Shown in pieces: positions 1-4,793 of a stretch of 5,854 bases of DNA. A program made the translations under genes and the position numbers. Position 1 is the first letter of the stretch. Each line of letters starts with the position of its first letter. This stretch comes from Chloroflexi bacterium RBG_16_64_43 (GTDB lineage: Bacteria; Chloroflexota; Anaerolineae; Anaerolineales; RBG-16-64-43). The DNA is taken from the NCBI GenBank assembly GCA_001796965.1, contig MGOA01000005.1, positions 2,729-8,582 of the forward strand, written 5' to 3'. The notes under the pieces were generated by a model. That model was not told the origin of the DNA. It did not search any database and saw only the letters and a program-made list of their open reading frames with translations.

Positions 1-235
1 TATGCGGCGCTTTGGCCAGCGCCTGCTCGACCACCGCGCCCGGAATGCGGACGATGCCGGTGGCCGCGTCAACCGTCCCGCCGTGCGAGGCGACAATCTC
101 CTGAGCGCGAGCGGAGGGCATCTTGATGCCGACCGTCTCGATCAGATCAAGCGTCGCGGAGTGAATGCGGCGCACGTCCTCCGCCGAAAGAACCTCTAGG
201 CGAAGTTTGGGGTGAGAGATCGATAGGATGCTCAT
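1..235 (-). CDS. MttB-family (trimethylamine methyltransferase-like) corrinoid methyltransferase, N-terminal fragment
   Basis: This is the first 78 codons of a gene that runs off the left edge. I translated it by hand: it begins MSILSISHPKLRLEVLS and continues with EDVRRIHSATLDLIETVGI, then a VDAATGIVRIP segment and VVEQALAKAP. This is the usual N-terminal layout of the MttB superfamily (a helix with IH-x-ATL-x-LIE-x-VG, then 'VD-x-x-TG-x-V-x-IP'). Family members move a methyl group from trimethylamine, glycine betaine or another quaternary amine to the cobalt of a partner corrinoid protein in the cytoplasm. The start ATG (235-233) overlaps the TGA of the corrinoid gene as ATGA, which indicates translational coupling and a matched pair. 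True trimethylamine enzymes carry an in-frame amber codon read as pyrrolysine in the C-terminal half; that region is outside the window, so the substrate cannot be told. The family call is fairly sure; the substrate is unknown. Confidence 0.85.
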   Translation of the reverse strand, partial: MSILSISHPKLRLEVLSAEDVRRIHSATLDLIETVGIKMPSARAQEIVASHGGTVDAATGIVRIPGAVVEQALAKAPH

Positions 236-879
236 GCGCGATCCATCAGCCTCTTGGCGAGCGCTACCGCACCAGCCGCATCCTCCGAGAAACCATCCGC
301 ACCGATTTCAGCCGCCCACTCTTTCGTCACGGGGGCTCCCCCGACCATTACCCCCACCTTCGGCCGCAGCCCCGCCTTGTCTGCCGCCTCCACAACCAGG
401 CGCTGCCCTGCCATGGTCGTCGTGAGCAGGGCCGAAACCCCGATGAGATCCGCGCCGACTTCTTGCGCTTTCTGAATGAAGAGCTCGGGAGCAACGTCCA
501 CTCCCAGGTCATGCACCTCAAACCCGTTGGCCGTGAGCAGGGTCCCGACCAGCGTCTTGCCTATCTCATGGATGTCGCCCTTGATCGTCCCCAGCACAAC
601 TCGCCCTGAAATCTCACGCGCTGTGCCGCGGCGGGTCATTTCGGGTTCGAGGACTCGCACCGCCGCTTTCATCGCCGCCCCGGCGCGGACCAGGTCGGGT
701 AGGAACAGATCGCCGCAGCCAAATCCCTCGCCCACCTGGTTGACGCCCGGCAGGAACCCGCGCCTCACTGCTTCCATCGGGTCTACGCCGCGGGTCAGAG
801 CTTCGCGCGCGAGGCGCTCAGCTTCCTCCGGTTCCCCTTCAACAATACTGTTGCGCATCGCATCGAAGAGATCTTCCAT
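232..879 (-). CDS. Corrinoid (cobalamin)-binding methyltransferase protein, MttC/MtbC type
   Basis: A 215-residue cytoplasmic protein that holds the cobalamin used to shuttle a methyl group from a substrate-specific methyltransferase to an acceptor enzyme. Residues 1-85 form the helical cap domain of the B12-binding methionine-synthase type (GFLPGVNQVGEGF followed by LFLPDLVRAGAAM). Residues 92-215 are the Rossmann-like B12 domain. The cobalamin signature is GDIHEIG at 101-107, in which His104 should be the lower axial cobalt ligand (D-x-H-x-x-G). SALLTTTM (149-156) and GGAPVT (180-185) are the usual nucleotide-tail contacts. The length is normal for MtmC/MtbC/MttC proteins. I chose ATG at 879 because GGAGGG lies 8 bases upstream; a TTG at 885 would be only 2 bases from it. 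The gene overlaps the MttB-family gene by ATGA. The specific methyl donor is not determined. Confidence 0.95.
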   Translation of the reverse strand: MEDLFDAMRNSIVEGEPEEAERLAREALTRGVDPMEAVRRGFLPGVNQVGEGFGCGDLFLPDLVRAGAAMKAAVRVLEPEMTRRGTAREISGRVVLGTIKGDIHEIGKTLVGTLLTANGFEVHDLGVDVAPELFIQKAQEVGADLIGVSALLTTTMAGQRLVVEAADKAGLRPKVGVMVGGAPVTKEWAAEIGADGFSEDAAGAVALAKRLMDRA

Positions 880-887
880 TCCCAAGG

Positions 888-893
888 CCCTCC
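888..893 (-). promoter_or_regulatory. Ribosome binding site of the corrinoid protein gene
   Basis: On the minus strand GGAGGG sits 8 bases before the ATG at 879. It decides the start: the in-frame TTG at 885 lies too close to be served by it. Confidence 0.7.
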
Positions 894-908
894 ATCATTG
901 TGAGGTGG

Positions 909-917
909 ATGATAGCA
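909..917 (-). promoter_or_regulatory. Candidate extended -10 promoter for the corrinoid/MttB pair
   Basis: On the minus strand the sequence reads TGC-TATCAT: a TG-n extension followed by a -10 hexamer matching TATAAT at five of six positions. No convincing -35 hexamer is visible 16-18 bases upstream, which extended -10 promoters can tolerate. It would start transcription near 902, giving a leader of about 23 bases before the ATG at 879 and including the GGAGGG site. It lies in the only gap over 100 bases in the window, between the HEAT-repeat gene and the corrinoid gene, where a second transcription unit is plausible. The call rests on pattern matching alone, and a single hexamer of this kind can occur by chance. 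Confidence 0.35.
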
Positions 918-1009
918 GAATCAAGCACAGCGGGCATGGCGCGGCCTCACCCGGGGCGCGGGTCACTGCGCGCAGCTTCCGGATCAGATGATTCGTTGTC
1001 CGTCCCCGG

Positions 1010-2002
1010 TCAGGATGTGTTGCGCCACGCCTGCAACAGGCGAGCCGCGACGATCTGAACCTGCGTGCCCGCGCCAGGCGCGTACAGCACCTCGAGCAAG
1101 GGCTGGAGCCGCGCCTTGAGATCGTCCTGGTGCAGACTGTTGATCAAATGGCGCGAGGCCTGGCGGATGGCCTCGGAGGTCGCGTGCCGCGCCAATCTTT
1201 CCAGGAAGCTGGGGAGTGCCTTGCAGCCGATTTCAGCCAGCGCCTCAGCCGCGGCGAAACGGACATTGCTGTCCGGGTCTCCAAGCGCACCGGCCAGCGA
1301 GTCGGCGGCGGAGGCATCGCCGATCTGGCCCAGCGCGCGCGCCGCATGCCAGCGCACGTGTTCTTGTGGAGCGCGCAGGGCACCGGCAAGCGCGGGCACT
1401 GCTCCCGGGCCAAAAGCGGAAAGAGCATGGGTGGCAGCATGATGCAGCAGTTCGTTATCGGAGCGCAGGGCCTCGACCAATGTTGGGGCCGACCTATCGA
1501 GCCGCAAGACCCCCAGAGCGTCCACCGCCCGGGCACCCACGCCTGGCGCAGCTGATTGAACCGCATCGAGCAATAGGTCGGCGGCTCGCGCGTCGCCGCA
1601 CATGCCGAGCAACGAGGCGGCGGTGACTCGTACTTCGCCGCACGGGTCGCTCAAACCCTCAACAAGGACTGCCTGGCGCGTCGCCGCCGAGTGCGAGTCC
1701 TCTTCGACGAACAGCTTGACAATGGCGCTCGATCGATTCGGAGACCCGGGCCGTACGGCCGGAGTCGCCCCCGCAACGGCCTCGGCCAGGTTCTCGCGTG
1801 CGAGATGATCCAGCAGCCGCCGCCACAATCCGGCGGGCGCAGTGCGACGGATAGCCTGGCTGAGCGCGGACTGGACTGCCTTGTTTGGCGAGCCGAGGCG
1901 CTCGAGCATGCGCTGCGTTGCGGCGTCATCACCGCTGCAGGCAATCGCCACCAGTTCGCCCCCATCCGGAAGCGGACCTACACTTCCAGCTACGATCGTC
2001 AC
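1010..2002 (-). CDS. HEAT-repeat protein (PBS-lyase-like HEAT repeats)
   Basis: A 330-residue all-helical repeat protein with no signal peptide or membrane segment. About five HEAT units of roughly 30 residues are visible from residue 117 to 270: the clearest are SDPCGEVRVTAASLLGMCGD (118-137), EHVRWHAARALGQIGDASA (214-232) and DPDSNVRFAAAEALAEIGC (242-260), with weaker units at 150-178, 182-210 and 272-290. The pattern D-x-x-x-x-VR-x-x-AA-x-AL-x-x-IG is typical of the PBS-lyase HEAT family, which serves as a protein-binding scaffold and in some cases helps attach prosthetic groups to partners. Residues 1-110 are less regular. The start is a GTG (2002-2000) that overlaps the TGA of the flavoprotein gene as GTGA; the nearest SD-like GAGG (2019-2016) is 13 bases away, so initiation probably depends on coupling. 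This suggests that it works with the flavoprotein. Its exact role cannot be read from sequence. Confidence 0.88.
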   Translation of the reverse strand: MTIVAGSVGPLPDGGELVAIACSGDDAATQRMLERLGSPNKAVQSALSQAIRRTAPAGLWRRLLDHLARENLAEAVAGATPAVRPGSPNRSSAIVKLFVEEDSHSAATRQAVLVEGLSDPCGEVRVTAASLLGMCGDARAADLLLDAVQSAAPGVGARAVDALGVLRLDRSAPTLVEALRSDNELLHHAATHALSAFGPGAVPALAGALRAPQEHVRWHAARALGQIGDASAADSLAGALGDPDSNVRFAAAEALAEIGCKALPSFLERLARHATSEAIRQASRHLINSLHQDDLKARLQPLLEVLYAPGAGTQVQIVAARLLQAWRNTS

Positions 2003-3642
2003 GATGGGTTCTGCGCCTCGTCAGCGGTCTCATGCCGCGTGTAGTCGGGGAGGATCATCGGAGAAGCGGCCCAATCGGCCAGGCCCGCTTCGCGCCGCAA
2101 CTTCGTCCATTCGGTGAGATGGGTCAGAGTCGGCGATCCGAGTCGGGCCGTATGCGACCATGCTCCAGCCGCCCGGCCCGCGCGCCGGCCGAAGACGCAG
2201 ATGTCGAGCAGGCTGTTGCCCATCAGCCGATTGCGACCGTGGATACCCCCTGCCGCTTCGCCCGCCACATACAACCCGGGGATAGCGGTGCCTCCATCGG
2301 CCTGGATGGCAACCCCACCATTCTGGTAGTGCAATGTTGGATAGACCAGGATCGGTTCCTGGCTCATGTCAATTCCGAAACGCCGGTATTGGCGCATCAT
2401 GGCCGGCAACTCACGCGCCACCGTTCCGGGCCCCTTGAGCAATTCGATCAATGGCGAGTCGAGCCACACGGATGGCTGCCCGGTCGGCGTCGATATGCCG
2501 CGCTTCTTCTCTGCGCATTCCCGGATGAACGCTGCCGCCTCGACGTCTCGCGTCTCGAGCGGATAGACGAACTGCTCCCCATCGACGTTGCAGACCTGGG
2601 CGCCTAGCCCGCGCACTTTCTCTGTCACCAATTGCCCCAGGATTTGTTCGGGGAAGGCGGCCCCGGTGGGATGGTACTGCATGGTGTCGATGAAGCTCAG
2701 CTTGGCGCCAACCCGGTAGCACAACACCAAGCCATCACCCGTCGCGCCGTAGTGATTAGTCGTCGGGAAGGCCTGGTAGTGCAGGCGCCCGCTGCCGCCC
2801 GTGGCCACCACCACCGACTTGGCGCGTACCATCATTAGGCGTTGGGTGTCGAGGTCCTTCAGCAACGCGCCGGCCACCTGCCCCCGCTCATCCAGCAGGA
2901 GTTCCACCGCGGGGCGGAACTCCCACACGGCAATCCCGGGCGTGTCGCCAGCGCGCGAGCGGACTTCGTCGCGGAGCGTTCGCATGATCTCGGCGCCCGA
3001 GTAGTCGCGCGCGGCGTGCATGCGTTTGCGGCTGGTACCTCCGCCGTGGATCGTGCGCAGGGTTCCGTCCGGCTCTTTGTCGAACATGGCACCCAATCGC
3101 TCGAGCCACGCAATAACAAGCGGCGCATCCGACACCAGTGCTTCGACGAGATCCGGGTCGTTGGCAAAGCCCCCGCCCCCGACGACATCCAGGTAATGCA
3201 GCGCGGGCGAATCGTTCGCCTTGTCGGCCGCTTGGATGCCGCCCTGGGCCATCATGGTGTTGGCATCGCCGAAGCGCAGCTTGGTTGCGACAAGCACCGA
3301 GGCGCCGCTCTCCTGCGCCAGCAACGCAGCGCTGGCCCCTGCTCCGCCCCCGCCGATAATCAGAACGTCCACCTCGCGATCGGGCGACAACCCCTCGAGT
3401 GCGGAACTACCGAGGATCGGTGGTGCTTCGAGGACTTGGGCCAGTTCCCGCGGAGTGCGGTCGCCCTTGTTCGGGCCCACCTGCAGTTCGCGGAAAGCGT
3501 GGGTGATGTAATCTGGGTGAAAGGCCTTGAGCAGTGCCTGACGCTCGTCGGCCGACAAGCGCGGATGCACCTGTGTGGCACGCCGAGCCCGCGAAGCTTC
3601 GACACGGGCCAATGATTCGCGCAGGGGCTCAGGATAAGTCAT
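1999..3642 (-). CDS. FAD-dependent oxidoreductase of the fumarate reductase/succinate dehydrogenase flavoprotein family
   Basis: A 547-residue soluble flavoprotein. VDVLIIGGGGAGASAALLA (91-109) is the dinucleotide-binding fold for FAD, and AQGGIQAA (132-139) follows it. The substrate-site motifs of FrdA/SdhA are present: QYHPTG (322-327, His324), TEKVRG (340-345), ETRD (363-366, Arg365 matching the catalytic proton-donor arginine), PTLHYQNGG (435-443, His438) and HGRNRLMGNSLLD (468-480, Arg472). It therefore should act on a fumarate/succinate-like dicarboxylate or related ene compound. By hand alignment, the histidine that covalently holds FAD in FrdA/SdhA is Asn128, so the flavin is probably non-covalent, which favours reduction over succinate oxidation. 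Oddities are an N-terminal extension of about 90 residues before the FAD fold and a C-terminus ending some 75 residues after Arg472, without the usual helical domain. L-aspartate oxidase is less likely: its substrate-binding Glu in the EGGHS motif is replaced here (GGGTS, 200-204). The start ATG has GGAGGG 4 bases upstream. Confidence 0.9.
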   Translation of the reverse strand: MTYPEPLRESLARVEASRARRATQVHPRLSADERQALLKAFHPDYITHAFRELQVGPNKGDRTPRELAQVLEAPPILGSSALEGLSPDREVDVLIIGGGGAGASAALLAQESGASVLVATKLRFGDANTMMAQGGIQAADKANDSPALHYLDVVGGGGFANDPDLVEALVSDAPLVIAWLERLGAMFDKEPDGTLRTIHGGGTSRKRMHAARDYSGAEIMRTLRDEVRSRAGDTPGIAVWEFRPAVELLLDERGQVAGALLKDLDTQRLMMVRAKSVVVATGGSGRLHYQAFPTTNHYGATGDGLVLCYRVGAKLSFIDTMQYHPTGAAFPEQILGQLVTEKVRGLGAQVCNVDGEQFVYPLETRDVEAAAFIRECAEKKRGISTPTGQPSVWLDSPLIELLKGPGTVARELPAMMRQYRRFGIDMSQEPILVYPTLHYQNGGVAIQADGGTAIPGLYVAGEAAGGIHGRNRLMGNSLLDICVFGRRAGRAAGAWSHTARLGSPTLTHLTEWTKLRREAGLADWAASPMILPDYTRHETADEAQNPS

Positions 3643-3698
3643 CCAACCCTCCAGCCGACGTGATTCGTAAGGAAATCCACGAGCTCGCCAACGGTCAT
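3639..3698 (-). CDS. Possible 19-residue leader or coupling peptide before the flavoprotein gene
   Basis: A mini reading frame reading MTVGELVDFLTNHVGWRVG, ATG at 3698-3696, whose TGA (3641-3639) overlaps the flavoprotein ATG as ATGA. Upstream of its ATG is only a weak purine stretch (GAAAAGA), with no clear Shine-Dalgarno. The peptide is too short to assign. It may simply carry ribosomes across the spacer so that the flavoprotein gene is translated in step with its upstream neighbour, or it may be chance. What makes it worth listing is that its start itself overlaps the stop of another mini frame by ATGA. Confidence 0.22.
   Translation of the reverse strand: MTVGELVDFLTNHVGWRVG
3647..3652 (-). 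promoter_or_regulatory. Ribosome binding site of the flavoprotein gene
   Basis: GGAGGG on the minus strand lies 4 bases before the ATG at 3642. It supports this start, and hence the long N-terminal extension, as real. It falls inside the last codons of the 19-codon mini reading frame that ends on this start codon. Confidence 0.65.
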
Positions 3699-3730
3699 TC
3701 TTTTCGACCTAGGACTCGCGCGCAACTCAT
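3695..3730 (-). CDS. Possible 11-residue mini reading frame after the FrhB-like gene
   Basis: ATG at 3730-3728 overlaps the TGA stop of the FrhB/FdhB-like gene as ATGA. The frame reads MSCARVLGRKE and ends in a TGA (3697-3695) that overlaps the next mini frame, again as ATGA. There is no Shine-Dalgarno site, so translation would have to come from reinitiation by ribosomes finishing the upstream gene. It is unlikely to encode a functional protein; the interest is in possible coupling. Confidence 0.15.
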   Translation of the reverse strand: MSCARVLGRKE

Positions 3731-4782
3731 GGGGTCGCAGGCGCTCGATCGCTCGGGCGGTACACGATCTCGTCGCGGACGCGCTGGCTCAAAGGCGAGA
3801 CGAGGTCGAGCAAGGGGACGCCGCACGAGCATACTTCTTCGCACATACCGCAGCCTGAGCAAGACGCCAGCCAGCGACCGAGGTCCACAAGCTCGGCCAG
3901 CAGCGATCGGCTCCCGGTCCGGGCCGAACGCACGCCAAGCATCCCCGCCAGCTCGCCGTTGTAGAGCGGGCACGCATCCAGGCAGTCGCCGCACAGCGAG
4001 CAGTTGGCGAACAGACTCAGGACTCCGGAAAGGCTCCCGCCATGTCGCTGCGCCTCCTGGAAGTGCATCTCCCGCAGGCGCCCTCGCCGTTCGGCTAGCT
4101 CGCCGAGTGCTACCTCGCGCCGCACGACCACGTCCTCCGGGGCCGCCGGCGGCGCGATCTCGGCCATGTGCAACCGCGCGTCGGTCGCCTCATCCGGGCA
4201 GGAGGCCAACACTGCGCGCGAGGTATCCAGGCCGAAAAGGCCGATCGTCAAGTCCGCCTCGCGCACCGCGGGTGAAGTACACATTTGGCAGCCCCGCCTG
4301 AGCGATTGTGGAGTGAACCCGCCCTGGTCCGCGTAGGCCAACGATTCACGCCAGATCTCGGACGGCGAAGCCGCGCGGATGCGTTCGCTCCACACACCCG
4401 CCGAATGACACCCCAAGCAGTCGACTGCAATGATGATGACTCGATCGGCCTCAGGCGTTGTGCGCCGGCGCTTGCGAAGTTCCACCACGGCGCGGCCTTC
4501 ACACGGACGCAGGACGGCGGCCAATGGCCCGGGCTGGTGCTCGCGTGCAAAATCGACGAGCAGCGCCGCAGCATTGGCCGGCATGACTGGCGTAAAGGGG
4601 TTGACCGCTGCGACGGCGCGGGGATCGTCGGCGACTTGGGGCGAGACCTCACGGCCCCCTTCCGATTCCATTGGGGCAAGCATGGCGATCAGCCCATTGC
4701 GTTCCCACAGGCTGGACAGCACGCCCTGCACCGCTGCCAGCGGGCCGGACTCATCCACATCGACGAGGCGGTAAGTCCTCAT
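3727..4782 (-). CDS. FrhB/FdhB-like iron-sulfur protein with C-terminal two-cluster ferredoxin domain
   Basis: A 351-residue soluble protein. Residues 55-195 look like the F420-hydrogenase/formate-dehydrogenase beta-subunit fold: the RPCEGRA motif (92-98), DCLGC (121-125), then RRGCQMCTSPAVREADLTIG (162-181), the family's 'C-x-x-C...AD-x-x-x-G' motif. Residues 255-325 carry two ferredoxin-type cysteine sets, Cys261/264/267/271 (followed by Pro) and Cys308/311/314/318, each enough for one [4Fe-4S] cluster. Family members pass electrons between a flavin-linked carrier and iron-sulfur chains. In classical FrhB the cluster domain precedes the FrhB fold; here it follows it. The gene begins 3 bases after the acyl-CoA dehydrogenase gene and precedes the flavoprotein gene, suggesting it is the electron carrier between or for those enzymes. 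Whether it binds F420, FAD or NAD(P) cannot be decided. The iron-sulfur call is firm, the FrhB relation moderately so. Confidence 0.82.
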   Translation of the reverse strand: MRTYRLVDVDESGPLAAVQGVLSSLWERNGLIAMLAPMESEGGREVSPQVADDPRAVAAVNPFTPVMPANAAALLVDFAREHQPGPLAAVLRPCEGRAVVELRKRRRTTPEADRVIIIAVDCLGCHSAGVWSERIRAASPSEIWRESLAYADQGGFTPQSLRRGCQMCTSPAVREADLTIGLFGLDTSRAVLASCPDEATDARLHMAEIAPPAAPEDVVVRREVALGELAERRGRLREMHFQEAQRHGGSLSGVLSLFANCSLCGDCLDACPLYNGELAGMLGVRSARTGSRSLLAELVDLGRWLASCSGCGMCEEVCSCGVPLLDLVSPLSQRVRDEIVYRPSDRAPATP

Positions 4783-4785
4783 ACC

Positions 4786-4793
4786 TCACCTCC
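4786..4793 (-). promoter_or_regulatory. Strong ribosome binding site of the FrhB-like gene, embedding the upstream stop codon
   Basis: The minus strand reads GGAGGTGA, a full-length match to the 16S rRNA 3' end, with 3 bases between its TGA and the ATG at 4782. The last three bases are the stop codon of the acyl-CoA dehydrogenase-family gene, so one element ends one gene and starts the next. Confidence 0.8.

Noticed and set aside
880..885. TTG at 885 as the start of the corrinoid protein (two residues longer)
   Set aside because: The GGAGGG site would be only 2 bases away from TTG but is 8 bases from the ATG at 879, and ATG is the stronger start.
938..960. Repeated GGCGCG hexamers at 938-943 and 955-960
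   Set aside because: Direct rather than inverted, and GC hexamers recur by chance in such sequence.
966..975. Ten-base perfect palindrome CTGCGCGCAG in the gap after the HEAT gene, considered as a terminator or operator
   Set aside because: It has no loop or following T-run for an intrinsic terminator, and short GC palindromes are common at this base composition.
1999..3642. Assignment of the flavoprotein as L-aspartate oxidase (NadB)
   Set aside because: It shares the AQGGI region and non-covalent FAD, but the aspartate-binding Glu of EGGHS is replaced in GGGTS, the N-terminal extension is atypical, and no NAD-synthesis genes are adjacent.
3534..4301. Plus-strand open frame of 255 codons, and similar ones at 2842-3615 and 1885-2607
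   Set aside because: Low-complexity Arg/Pro/Ala-rich or motif-free translations antisense to well-supported genes.
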